Shown piece by piece: positions 39,811 to 50,772 of a stretch of DNA of 64,000 nt. The number at the start of each line of letters is the position of its first letter. Position 1 is the first letter of the stretch. The stretch is from Ceratorhiza oryzae-sativae (taxonomy: Eukaryota; Basidiomycota; Agaricomycetes; Cantharellales; Ceratobasidiaceae). The DNA lies in the NCBI GenBank assembly GCA_030998015.1, contig JARWMV010000232.1:1550001-1614000 (forward strand), read 5' to 3'. The notes beneath the pieces were generated by a model, which saw only the letters and a list, made by a program, of their open reading frames with translations, was not told the DNA's origin and ran no database searches. A program made the position numbers and the translations under genes.

Positions 39811-40006
39811 ATGGGCCCAACAACTCTTGACTTCGTCTACGTCTGTGGACTAGGCAAGGTATACACTGTTCCTCTACTTGTCCGCTGGATTCCGCCAGTG
39901 GTCACCAATGCACGTGTAGGAAATTGAGCCCGGCGACCTGTGGTCGCGAGCACATCCTGGGACCACACGCAGCGACTACGGCTTGGGCCCGAACGTACCC
40001 CGTTGA
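39811..40006 (+). CDS. Possible 44-residue two-exon micro-ORF
   Basis: The ATG at 39811 directly follows an acceptor-like CCAG. Exon 39811-39858 (MGPTTLDFVYVCGLGK) joins in frame across a 61-nt GTATAC..GTAG intron to 39920-40006 (EIEPGDLWSRAHPG...), with a stop at 40004. The upstream TATA-like and CT-rich leader make this more than a random ORF, but I recognise no family and it may be chance. Confidence 0.25.
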
Positions 40007-40652
40007 ACCATGGGTTGAGCGCGGAGCCGTCCAGACAATGCTGCTCTCTCTGGCCTGCTGGAGCGCCGTAAGAATCTCGCTCACTATATTCTACGCCCAT
40101 CAGCTGACCGAGGCTAGTCTAGTCCTACCGCTCATATAGCCTCGCCCCCCGCCCCTCCCGAACTTCTCCTTTCACTCGTACCTAAGCGTGAATACTCTCT
40201 TCCAGTGCTGCTAGACCTGTATTTATTGGTTGCTGATTGAACCGAAGCCAGCGGTGAGTCCTAGGGGCTATTGGCGTACTTGATTGATATAAACTTCCCC
40301 TTTGTATTAGCATTCGAATCTGGTGTCGATGCTACCTCTACTGCCTATCGCCCATGCCTGGGATACAATATTACCTTTGTCCTTTGTAAGTGTTCTCATT
40401 GTGCATTTATTGGCATTAAATTCAATCGAACGCCGCCACTCTTCATCAGTTGAGCATGGGTATACCCCTACGGAAGAGATAATCGAATATATTGATGTGA
40501 TCGACGACGACCAAGCTTACATCTCGGTATGGCCTCGATCCAACACTCACAATGCACAACTCGCAGTTCATTAAAGCACTGCGTTCAGCTCCACTATCGC
40601 CCGTCATCCTTGACTCAATAACCCAAACCCAATCAAGAAAAAGGGAACAATC

Positions 40653-40682
40653 AAAATAAAATAAAATAAAATAAAATAAAAA
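40653..40682. repeat. (AAAAT)n microsatellite
   Basis: About six perfect copies of the pentanucleotide AAAAT, in non-coding sequence. Confidence 0.9.
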
Positions 40683-41675
40683 GAACATCTCACGATATGC
40701 TCGTTCCTCTACCTATGGTCCTTGACTCAAAAACTTGCAGTTTTCTTTTGTCTCTATTCTCGCTCCGGCTGTAACAGTTCCAATCTTGTGAATCGCTTCG
40801 ATCCCTAACCGGTGCGTCCTATCTCTTTTTTCATCACACCGACAGCTAACTCTCCCCAAGCCTTGGCCTTCTCCACATGTGTACCACTCGCCTATAACCC
40901 AACTGTCGGCCTGAGACTCGCTTCGTCCTGCGTTGTGTCCAGTCTGGGCGCAACTGCCTTCGCGATGAGCGGTCCAGACCGACGACTCGGCTTGGACAAA
41001 ACGTCTTCCACCACCCTTCTGTCAAGACCGTACCAGACGCGAGCTCGACCGACGCTGGGAGGCCCTCTGTGCGCCTGGTAGGTCGAGTCCACCGTGCCTA
41101 GTGTACGCAGTTGGGTGCTCGGTCGACGCCGAGTGGAAGCCCAATGAACGAGCGGAGCAGAGCGCTAGATCATGCGTCTGCCGAAAGGCGGGCTGCGCTG
41201 AAGTGATCCGCGACCAGCTGGCGAGTTCATCGGGCAAGCCTGTGGTTTAAAGAAGTCTCGTCGAGCGCCTGACTCGAGCGGGGATGTCACGCGTCTGCCT
41301 ACGCAAGTAGAAGGCTGCCAAAGTGACGGGTGTCTTGTGAGGAGGTTACGAGCCCAAAAATGTTTCAACTCTTGTTTGTCGGCTCGTGCTCTTTAAAATG
41401 TGAGTCAGCGATGCGCCAGCTTCTCTATTCCGACCATGAAAACCAACATCAATCTAGGAAGGGACCGGGTCGTCTGACTATGTAATTCTTCGATGGCCGT
41501 TGTCTTTTTGCTATCTCTACTTCTCTACCTTGGTTTATTGTTCAGCTTGAAATACAGAAAACTCCACGAGCCTCTCCGTTGACCGGAAATATGTTATTGC
41601 GTCCCTGGGAAAAAAATGTGACCACATGAAGTCAAACTATATGCATTAATTTCAGTTGCCAAGATAGCTGCGAGT

Positions 41676-42932
41676 TCAAAGTGCGCCAAAGAAATTTTGA
41701 AACGGGTGTTCATTTACAGAGAGCCCGTCCCTAGCTTTCTCCATGGCGTCTTTTATAAAGCCCGCACCAACCCTGCCTAGTCGACTAATCTCTATCTCTC
41801 CTGTCTCTCGGTCTTCCCTAAACCAGTCCCCTTCTACAGAAATGTTTACAATCTCACGGCCAAACGCACTCCAAGCCCAGTACCTAGGTAAAAGGCCGTA
41901 GTGCTCGCGAGAAGATTCAGTATAGTGTGTTTGGAAAAACGAGAGCGCAAACGATTGAACTGCCGCTCGAGAGGAGTGTAGGGAGGTTTCGTGAAGAAGG
42001 TATAGGTGCGCGGCTACAGTTATCGTTTAAGCAAGAGCAGAGGTAGCAGATAATCAAACTTGCCCAGCTGCCCAATATCTTGCAAAGGAAAGTTCATTCC
42101 CGCAAATTCCCAATCAATCACTGCTAGCCGCTCGCCTCGTTCATCCAGAACGAGAAATGAGGGTGGCCAGCAATCTCCCAACGAGAATATCCTTTCATGA
42201 GAGCTCGGGTCTTGGGAATCGAACGATTCAAGTGCCAACTGTGTTAATTCGTCCGCTTCAGCCGGCTCGATCCCGCACTTGACCAAGTTTTCACGAACAC
42301 CATGAACACTAATCTCGCGCACCAATCTACGAGCATCCGGGTTCGAGAAATCTAGTCCCAAGGATCCAGGATCAACTTGGGCGAGTTTAGCAAAGAACGA
42401 GCCGAATCGTTTTCCAGCGGCTTTAGCGTCTTCTACTCGAGTGGTGGGAGATACGAGCCAGTGGTTGAGCGTAACAGAGCTGGACCCCAGATCAGACATG
42501 ACTAGCACATAGTTCTCTGGGCCGTGGTGGATGAGGGAAGGCGTTGAGACGTTGTGTTCTTGAGAGTGGCTGTATGCAACGGTAGAATGGTGGTCCAGGA
42601 GCATGAGAGCGCGTGCTTCGATTACCTGGATACGGTGGGTTAAGAAATTCACGTAAACCTATTGGCGTCAAATCGACACGCACTTGTCTAAATTGTTTAA
42701 ACGGCGCGCTCTCCCCTACAGCCGCGACATATGGCGGGGCATATTTAGCCACCACCGTCGACCCAGCTTCCTCAAATGGGCATTCGTGATCTTCAGAGCT
42801 AACAGAGATGGTAATTCGAGAGGTAATGTTGACAAGTCCACCCAAGAGGGGCGCCGAGGTATAAGTATGGTGAGGGTCGAGTGATGCCAGTACAGAAGAA
42901 AAGTCAAACGAGAATGTCGGCGCGGAAGACAT
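41676..42932 (-). CDS. APH/choline-kinase-like phosphotransferase fold protein
   Basis: A protein of the aminoglycoside phosphotransferase / kinase-like superfamily. Exon one (ATG at 42932) gives MSSAPTFSFDFSSVLASLD, LLGGLVNITSRITI and STVVAKYAPPYVAA (the Val-Ala-Lys could be the nucleotide-binding lysine). Exon two has VIEARALMLLDHH, VLVMSDLGSSS, the Brenner-like loop SLGDCWPPSFLV and the metal motif VIDWEFAGMN. The last exon (from 42013) has AAHLYLLHETSLHSS and ends FQNFFGAL at 41676. It is joined by an intron (42063-42014) with a GCAAGT donor, the only choice that keeps the conserved DIGQLAAHL. The usual His of HGD is Leu here, common in fungal members. The substrate is unknown. It is head to head with riboflavin kinase. 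Confidence 0.8.
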
Positions 42933-43254
42933 ATCGGAGCCGGATGGAGGTTTGTCGGTGCCTGTATGGACACGGTTTGTATTTTTGAGTAAGAAGACCG
43001 AGAGCCAGCCGGGGCCGAGATCAGCCCATCTGGTGTAGCACATGTAACGGGAAAATACCGAGTCATGTATGCTGTATGCGGGGCAGACCGAAAGGGCCGA
43101 GAGATAAACGCTCAAGGCAGAGCGCAGCGAACGAATGAACGCAGGACTGGGACGAGTCAACCGAACAGCCAACGCCGCGGTCTTCGTCTCACGCTTCCGG
43201 CGCCTCGCTCCGCAAACCAAATTACAACGCTATTCTACCACATTTCCTCCCACG
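42933..43254. promoter_or_regulatory. Divergent spacer between the APH-like gene and FMN1
   Basis: 322 bp head to head. The long minus-strand frame through it is the 5' extension of the APH-like exon and lacks conservation. I see no named element. Confidence 0.35.
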
Positions 43255-44006
43255 ATGACCACCTCGCCCAACTCGCAGACTGCCGAGCAACTCATCCACA
43301 GCCCGTCTCGCCCGCCGGCGAAGCTACAGACTGAAACATTTCGGGCGTTACGCCCGTCGATCGTTGGCCCGGATGAGCCAGTCGAGCCGTTCCCTGTGGT
43401 CATGCGTGGGGCGGTCCAGAGAGGATTTGGTCGTGGCGGGAAGGAGCTGGGTTGTTTGACTGGTGTGTTCTTTCGAACCTGGGATTTGCTTTTGGAACGT
43501 GTAGCTCATGTTGGGTTGGACTTAGCGAATTTGCCAGACGAGTCATTGTATCCAATGACGAGCGTGGCCCGGCCTGGGATTTATTATGGCTACGCGCGCG
43601 TCCATTTCGACGAGGCCAAGCGAGTCGTGCCAGAAGCGGACAGGAAAGTATGGCCGATGGTGATGAGCATGGGCTGGAATCCGTATTACAAGAATGAAAA
43701 GTTGACTGCGGTGAGTGTGGCCTCGGAGCCCACCGGCTTGCCGAGGCTGAGTAAAAATGTAGGAGGTGCACATCATGCACGATTACGCAAACGAGTTTTA
43801 TGGTGTGGATATGAGCGTGGTCGTGCTTGGATACATTCGACCCGAGTTGGATTATGTTTCTAGAGGTGGGCGTATCGTGGAGCCACATTAAGCGAGAGCT
43901 GATGATGTTTGCAGAGGCATTGATCGACGATATCGAGACTGACAAACGGGTGGCCCTCAACTCGATGAACCGGCCGGCATACAAGCAACATATGACTAAA
44001 CTCTAA
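43255..44006 (+). CDS. FMN1: Riboflavin kinase (FMN synthesis)
   Basis: Phosphorylates riboflavin to FMN with ATP. The ATG at 43255 precedes a disordered lead of about 45 residues. The flavokinase barrel follows: FPVVMRGAVQRGFGRGGKELG, then across an intron CLTANLPDES, GIYYGYARV, MVMSMGWNPYYKNEKLTAE, VHIMHDYANEFYG and YIRPELDYVSREALIDDIETD. The end is RPAYKQHMTKL at 44006. The family's PTAN nucleotide motif reads LTAN here (Pro to Leu), while Thr and Asn, the Mg/ATP ligands, are intact. The length is in the normal range for fungi. Confidence 0.93.
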
Positions 44007-44108
44007 TTCATAGAATTGTTTTACTAGAAGTATATACCCCACACCCATTGCATGAATTCTGGACATTCGTGTGAGCTAGCGATTAGATTTAAGGGGGTTG
44101 AGCCTACT

Positions 44109-44666
44109 TTACTTGGTGCCAGTGGCCCGTTTGACCCCTGCCGAGATGGCGTTCATCTTGGTCGGCTGGTCTCGGAGGTAATATAATTTCGCCCGGCGCA
44201 TGCGTCTGCCACTCTTTCCGCCTCCAGTCCCAGCACGCTGGATCACCTTGACCTCTTTGATCGCAGGCGACCCAACACTGAAGCGCATCTCTACTCCTGT
44301 TCGTTGGACGACATTGCGAAGCGTAAAGCTCGTGTCTGGTCCCTTTCGTCGCACAGCAATGAGCACCCCCGAAAAGTTGTTGGGCGCATGGGCAAGGGTA
44401 AGGGACAAGACTGAGCCAGGCAAGACTCGGTCCGGATGAGTTTTGGAAAAGAGTGTGTCCATGAGCGTGCGTGCAGAGTTGGAGGGAAGTGTTTTGTGCA
44501 GATGAGCCATGAGACCTTTGCCTTGGAGCATTCGCTCGGGATGTTTGATGTTAGGGAGCGGTGCGGGCATGGGCGTCGAGACCATCGACGAGAATGGATA
44601 CGGCGCCGAGGCTGTCGCCAGTCCCCGCCTCAGAACCGGCACAGACCTGAGCAGCGGAACGAGCAT
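44109..44666 (-). CDS. mrpl19: Mitochondrial large-subunit ribosomal protein bL19m
   Basis: A single-exon gene of 185 residues. The leader MLVPLLRSVPVLRRGLATAS fits mitochondrial import. The bL19 core has RVLPGSVLSLTLAHAPNNFSG, GVLIAVRRKGPDTSFTLRNV, GVEMRFSVGSPAIKEVKV and the basic end RRMRRAKLYYLRDQPTKMN. It is tail to tail with FMN1 and only 93 bp head to head from the Ivy1-like start. Confidence 0.92.
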   Translation of the reverse strand: MLVPLLRSVPVLRRGLATASAPYPFSSMVSTPMPAPLPNIKHPERMLQGKGLMAHLHKTLPSNSARTLMDTLFSKTHPDRVLPGSVLSLTLAHAPNNFSGVLIAVRRKGPDTSFTLRNVVQRTGVEMRFSVGSPAIKEVKVIQRAGTGGGKSGRRMRRAKLYYLRDQPTKMNAISAGVKRATGTK

Positions 44667-44759
44667 GCGGGGCGATGGTCGTCGTCAAGCGTAAGCGCGC
44701 GCCAAACTGTGACCAGGGCCAATCTAGAGCCGGCGACGACTCAGGGAACGACTCGAGAC

Positions 44760-46591
44760 ATGATTCCAGCCAGGACACGCGCACGCACCCAGTCGCTCCA
44801 GACAAACACGACGAGGCCGACGTCGCCCACGTTCTCGGTGACGACCCATGCATCGGACCTCCGTGAGCTCAGCAGCCGCGCCGAGCGCATCATCACCCGG
44901 GCGGACCTGAGGGCGAGTGCAGACGCCTATGAGCAGGTAGGCTGGCCATTTGTATCCATGAGAAATGGGCTGACAGAGGTGCAGCTGTTGAGTGCAAGCG
45001 TCAAGTTCCGCGAGGCAATGGGTGTAGTTTCGCGTGCGAGTGCAGCATTCGCAGAGGCTGTGGAGAAATGTGCGAGGTGTGTTCGGCAATGACCTCATCC
45101 CTCAGTCCCCTGCCCACTTTTTTCATTTTTTCGTTCTAGACTCAAAGGTCCGTCGGACGCGTGCGGCAAGGACCTCCAGGTGCGTGTCCTCCATCTCATT
45201 CACGGCTTTGACGTGCTAATCTGCTCACACACCCCATCTGGCCCTATTAGGCTGCCGCAGGTATACACCGTGAGCCACCGCAGTTCACACTTAATCCCTG
45301 CACGTATCTCACATGGACTGGCCTAGATCTCATCTCGAACCATGAACGTATCCTTGAACACACCGTGTACCACAAATTCGAGGCGCCTCTTCGACAGGGG
45401 TTCGAAACGTACAAATCAACGGTTGCGGTACGTCACATTTTACTCAACTACGCTTCATTCGCTCATGTTTATTTGTTAGACACGTTCGAACGAGTATGAG
45501 CGTGCGTTGACCGAAAAGAGTCGACTGATTCGAAAGACCGAGGCGGATAATATGCGTGTTGGGAGAAAGAAGCTACGAGGTGCGTTGCCGGTGTTTCCTT
45601 TCTATTCCTGCTGACGTCGTTGCTAGACTTGAATTCATTTCGAGCGGCACTCGCAACTCTCCAAGCGCAAGTAAATGATCTTGACAAGCTCAAGTCGGAT
45701 TACTATCAGCAAGTCTTGGAGCACGAGCAAGCCGTCTGGAACGGCGTTCTCGGCAATGTGGGTATTTTTGTTCGTTGATTTGATGCCGAGCCAAGTTGGT
45801 TGACCCTCGCAGGTATCGGTCGTTGTGAGGTCTACAATGGATGTCTATGATCGAATTACAGCCAAAGCGTGAGCCTGACTACTTATGCTCGGTCCCGCTT
45901 GCACCTATTTACACAGGCTTTTAGCACTGACCCCTCACTCGAACACATCCTTGCATCAGTCCCAGATCCATTCGACGAGTATGCATCGCAAGATTCTTCG
46001 TCGGATGCGATATTCAGTATCCTCCCCCCGCTAGATATTCTAGCCGGCACCAAGACACCCACCGGCGATAGCACTGCGCCTGGAAGTGCTGCATCTAGCG
46101 CAGGGAACATCGCCGCACTGGTGCCTCGCTCTGATTCAGCTCCAGGCACAAGCGGGGACGGGCTCAAGACTTGGTTAGACGGCCAAAACGAATGGACCGA
46201 GGGCAGCTCTTCAAGAAGGCATTCGGTCCCGCCTGTAGGGCCAGTTGGGATCGGATACCCCGCTTCACAGTCTCAGCATTTCCCGTACTCATCTCCTCTC
46301 GCCTCGCCACCCATACTGGGCCCGATAAGTGAAACGCATGATAACGACCATACCGATAACGACAACGGACCAGGGAGAGGATCAGGGTTGCGAGATACGA
46401 GCGTGTCCCCGAGCGAGGCTGGATGGGCTTCGTACGCCTTTCCCGCCAAGAGCAATGGGTTGAGCGTAGATGACGGTATGAGCGAGGCTGCGCTGGACGG
46501 AGCCACACCTATCGCGACCCGGTTCCCAACTACCGACAGGGAAAAGGATAAAGACACGGAGAGTGAGAGCACGGTGACCGTAATCGGGTAG
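44760..46591 (+). CDS. Ivy1-like BAR-domain vacuolar/membrane protein
   Basis: A helical membrane-binding domain related to the I-BAR protein Ivy1, which in yeast binds phosphatidylinositol 3-phosphate and the vacuolar Rab and TORC1 machinery. After a basic Arg/Thr-rich head come ELSSRAERIITRADLRAS, QLLSASVKFREAMGVVS and LISNHERILEHTVYHKFEAP. A long coiled stretch follows (SNEYERALTEKSRLIRKTEA; LNSFRAALATLQAQVNDLDK). The C-terminal half is disordered, Ser/Pro/Asp-rich. The start is uncertain: the ATG at 44760 is taken, but one at 44675 with a 34-nt intron also works. The 48-nt intron 44937-44984 has no stop. Vac8, an Ivy1 neighbour in yeast vacuole biology, is also in this window. Confidence 0.7.
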
Positions 46592-46788
46592 CCGAGGATC
46601 CTAGTGCGCTTCGATAGGAGTGGCAGCGAGTCTTGGGTTTAGATCTGTATCGTTTTATGCACACGGACATGGCAGGCCTCTAGTTGTTGTTGTATGCATT
46701 TATCTTTTTTTTTCTATCTTGTTTGTCAAATCACAATACGACTGCATTGGAGCGGTGACTAGATGCAATTCTATCATTACTACGACAT

Positions 46789-49377
46789 TCACTTCAACCC
46801 TAGGCCTTTTAGCACTTCGTGATCTACTTTGCTCGGGCTTTTGAATAACGGGTCTGTCCCACCAGCAGTCTTTGGGAACGCGATCACGTCCCGTATGGAT
46901 AATGCGTCACAAAGCACGGCGATAAGTCTATCGAAACCAAGTGCGAGGCCGCCGTGTGGGGGTGCACCTGCTGAAAGGGCGGATAGGAGGTGGTCAAATG
47001 AGGATGTTTCGGTTTGGGATAGCTGCAAAAATCGAGTGAGTAAAGGGGAGCAGAGAGACGAGAGCGGGGAGGATGCACCTGAAGGACATTTTCGAATATA
47101 AATCGCTGAAGTGCTGGGTCGTGTACACGCACTGAACCGCCGCCGATTTCGATCCCGTTTAGGACGAGGTCGTAGTGTTGCCCACGAACCTATCCGTTGC
47201 TATATCAGCGCAACGCTTGCGAACGCCTAGAATAGGCTTACCTCTTGAGCCTTTCCGTTTAGAAGATTTTCGACGTCCTCCGCCATGGGTGCTGTGAAAG
47301 GGTGATGCGAGCTGCTTAGTCTCCCGTGAGCAAGGAATTCCTTATCGCCATCTGCTCTCGTGAACAGCGGGAATTCGGTAACCCAGAGAAAGTGAGGCGC
47401 CGAAGGGGGGATATATGTGCCTAATTACTCGCAACAGGTCAGCTTTGAAAAGCAAAGAGAGAAAAAAAGCGCACCGGCTTGTTGCGCAAGATCTTTGATC
47501 GCTAGGCGCTGTCGTCCAAGAGGAGTCGAGCCTCCCTGTTATGGGTGAGTTAGAAAGCATTCAGCACCAACTTCACGCCGGAAGTACCATATCTAAAGTA
47601 GAAGTGCGAAGCGAAGCCCATAATTGGTCCCCAGTTGGAGGTTTAAGCCTTTGGATAGTTCCGCACATTCTGACCCCAAGGTATTGGACACCTCAGATAC
47701 CCAGGAGTTTAAGTTACCCTCAGCAAGAGCAATGTGATGAGTGTTGTTTTCCGGCTGCTAACCAAGTAAGTGTATGCGGGGTATAGAATCCAGCTCAAGC
47801 TTACGGTAATCGTTTGTGAGGGTTTGGAGAACTCTGAGTCGTCTTTGCGAACGACCAAACACTCGAACAGCTGCTGAGACGTAGAAATTTGCTGTTGGAT
47901 TGACGCAGGTAGGATATGGGTGACTGATTGGATCTGTTGAACGCTTGGTACGGCTAGACACTGGTAATAGTAGGGGCTCACTTCTAGGCCAAACCTGGTA
48001 TCAGGTTTATCGAGCCGTACTAACAAGACTAGTCAGTTTGCTGTTCGACCAGATCCAGTCATGTTGCTATACCTTGGCCATCGCCTCCTTGTACCTCATA
48101 ACCTTGAATCCTTTGGTCAACTCAATGCCCTTGATCTCCTTCCATATCTTTACAATCAGCCCTTCGACAACATCCTTCACCTCTCTCCCCCCAATCCTCC
48201 AGCCATCGCCTACATCTACTACGTCACCCCAACTGACAAACGCCATCTCCAGGTCAATTTGTGTAAACTCGGGCTGACGATCCTTCCTTCCGTCCTCGTC
48301 TCGGAAGCATCTAGCGATCTGGTAGTATTTGTCGATAGCACCCGAGCATACCAAGAGTTGCTTTGGCTGCTGGGGAGATTGGGGAAGCGCATAGAAGAGT
48401 GGGTCTGAGGGTGAGGACAGCCTGGTTGGGACAAGAAATTCGCGGGCTCCTTCGGGTGTTGACTTTAAGAGGATCGGCGTTTCGACCTCGGTAAACTCTG
48501 GGAGCTTGTTAGTGACTGCTTGTGAGACAACGGACGAGGGAATATACCAAGGTCATGTAGATAGTTTCGAACGATGTGAGCTACTCGGCTTCTAGTTTTT
48601 AAGTTTCTAGTAAGTGTATCCCTTCTAAGGTCTAGATACCGATGTGTTGCTCGTAATTGTTCGTTTGCCTACAAGTGGTAAGGTTAGACGGATAGCAAGT
48701 TGCCTTGCCTGGATTCATACCAACTCGAATTTTTCATCGCTTCGAAAAGGTAGCTTGGCCGCCGTGTTGAGTACGGTGTACTTGTTCACATGCACTTCGA
48801 TATCTCCAGTTGATGCGTCCTGAAGGGCAGGTGTGAGCTCAAATATAAGCTGCTCCGAGCTCAAGCTCTCCTTACCGCTCGCTTCGCAGAACCAGGTCGC
48901 GCGACGACCTTTCCTTCGACCAATACCACTGATTCGACCGGAACGTCTTCCAGCTTCGGTGTTTCCCCCGAAGAATCGGATTTAGGAGATCTGACAAGGA
49001 GTTGGGTTTGACCATTGCCGTCTTTGAGAGTAAAGAATGTCAAGTGTTTAGACACAGCGCTGCAAGTAATTTGTTTCACAAAGTGGATTCTCGTCGGAAC
49101 ATAATACCTACTTACCGGGCAGACTGAATCCAACCCGCTAGCACAACGCTTTCCCCAGCATCTTTGATGCTCAAAGAACCACACGAATGAGTTCGGGGCG
49201 GGTAGATACCTAGATCCGAACACAAGCTCGGATCTTTTTCATCAGACAAAATAAACAAGACAGACCATTGATAGAACCAAGAGATTCATGCGCATTCGAA
49301 TGGGTGGAATATGTTCCAGTGCGTACTGTCCCTTTGGCTCGGATGAGACGAGCGAGGGTAAAATGAGGTCGCATCAT
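46789..49377 (-). CDS. MSD1: Mitochondrial aspartyl-tRNA synthetase, bacterial type
   Basis: Class II aminoacyl-tRNA synthetase charging mitochondrial tRNA-Asp. The 5' exon [21 protein letters not shown] fits an import leader. The OB-fold part has [19 protein letters not shown] and a [10 protein letters not shown] segment. Class II motif 2 reads [20 protein letters not shown], then [10 protein letters not shown]. Motif 3 is [10 protein letters not shown], with Asp as in AspRS. The end is VLKGLGLK at 46789. The many exons are small and not all edges were fixed. Two ATGs (49377, 49374) are adjacent. The bacterial-type insertion between motifs 2 and 3 is present but short, as in fungi. Confidence 0.9.
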
Positions 49378-50772
49378 TCCTGGTAACTCACACGAGGCGC
49401 CGGCAGCCAAACACACTTCTGCCGCTCTTGGGCGACATTGGTTTGCATGTTGATTACACCCCACCTCTGTTCCGCGAAATATCATGCGATAAATAACTGA
49501 TCCATAACTAAAACACGATCTATTTTACCCTTGACAACTCCACAGAGCGTCCAATGTTTATGACGGCCGCGCGAGACAGATAACTTCACGTGATCGACGA
49601 ATCACACTCGCTGCTAGTATCGGACCGACAGCTTGAGGTATCAGCTGCAGCATATATGCTTGAATATAAACGAGTATAGAAATCGTTTTCACCAGAATCT
49701 ATTTTTAAGTCTTCCTGAGAATCATGGCTGGATTTGTTTGTTCGTCGTAGTACGCATATTTCCTGAGCCCAGTTGAATTAACATAGAGCGCTCGGGTGCA
49801 CTCACCATTTCAGTTTATTACGAGCTGGATTCGACACGCGTGAATGCTGTGAAACCATTTACTATTAGCCCAAGAAGGCTGGCCGAGTGCAAGGCGAAAG
49901 TAAATAACGCCCGACTGGGTGACCACAAAAAAGCCATAAAATGACACCCCTAACTGGACCCAACACGAGGTATATCAACTCAGGCCCCAGCAGAATTCTC
50001 CCTTCAAGCAACGATACTTCCCCCTCTTCACAAAAATTCCCTTGGACCTACCTAGTCTTTCGCCCCGTATCCCAGGCCATCTGTAAGTTGTTTAGTGTCG
50101 CTGTTGGATGAGCAGTTGACTGCTGAGCATACAGTCGCCCGAGGTACTACGTCTCTCTCATCATGACTTCTGATGCTCATACGTAGCTAAGGATAATGAG
50201 AGAGCTACAGGTGCGCCTTCACCCCTTTGGGGGGCCGTACACACCCAAGTTCGAAACATGACTGAACTTCTGCGGTGGGGTATTTGGCTTGACGCGTCCT
50301 ATCCTGGTGAACGTCGCCGAGGATGCGAGTAGCCTTTGCTCTCGTGGGCCAGCTGGCGACGTCTGCCTCGAGGCCTCGCCAGCGACGTGCTTGGCGGATA
50401 GCCGTTGGTACCTCGCGTGCAGCGCCGTCCTGTTGAGAATACCTGGCACGACCACCTGCGTGGTGACGATGCGTGCCAGACCGACAGGATCGCCTATTGC
50501 CTAATTTTTTCCACATCTCTCTTCGTGAGAGCCTTTTCATGATTTAACTTGGTTGTATGCCTGTTTCTATCTCGATTCTGTATTATGCCAAGTGCAGTTG
50601 TCCGTGGTCGCCGTTAGTAATGCAAAAATTAGAGTTACACATACCCGAGGTCCCCAGGCTCACCCTACGAACCATTCAGATGGAGCAAACTTCGTGGTAA
50701 AAACTCTTATATGGACTATGTTTCGCGAGCTCTCAAAATCTATTAGATTAAGTATTACCCATTGAATAAAGC
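49378..50772. other. 1.4-kb stretch with no firm gene
   Basis: The left part is the AspRS promoter. Around 49935-50135 there is transcript-like structure: a CATAAAATG TATA-like word, a CT-rich leader and a possible 52-nt intron (GTAAGT at 50091 to CATACAG). No tRNA cloverleaf or convincing snoRNA boxes were found. A GC-rich island (50200-50510) is open in several frames. In the plus frame at 50289-50504 it is Cys-rich but lacks an ATG start, and I do not call it a gene. Confidence 0.4.

Larger units (their letters stand above)
37060..41675. other. 4.6-kb poorly coding stretch
   Basis: No conserved protein family is visible. On the minus strand, 37701-38939 holds several open stretches that could be exons of an unknown gene. 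At 39640-40006 (plus) there is promoter-like sequence and a possible two-exon micro-ORF. A pentanucleotide repeat lies at 40653-40682. I found no transposase, reverse transcriptase or terminal repeats. Confidence 0.5.

Noticed and set aside
49870..49925. tRNA-like GGCTGGCCGAG box near 49880
   Set aside because: It resembles a Ser/Leu tRNA A box, but no acceptor stem, anticodon arm or B box (GGTTCGANNCC) follows.
50085..50200. Possible C/D-box snoRNA in or near the small intron-like sequence
   Set aside because: GATGAG and CTGA words are present but not in the proper C/D spacing, with no terminal stem and no clear guide.
50205..50540. 111-codon Arg-rich minus-strand ORF
   Set aside because: The Arg/Ala/Thr-rich composition is what a GC-rich non-coding frame gives, and there is no motif.
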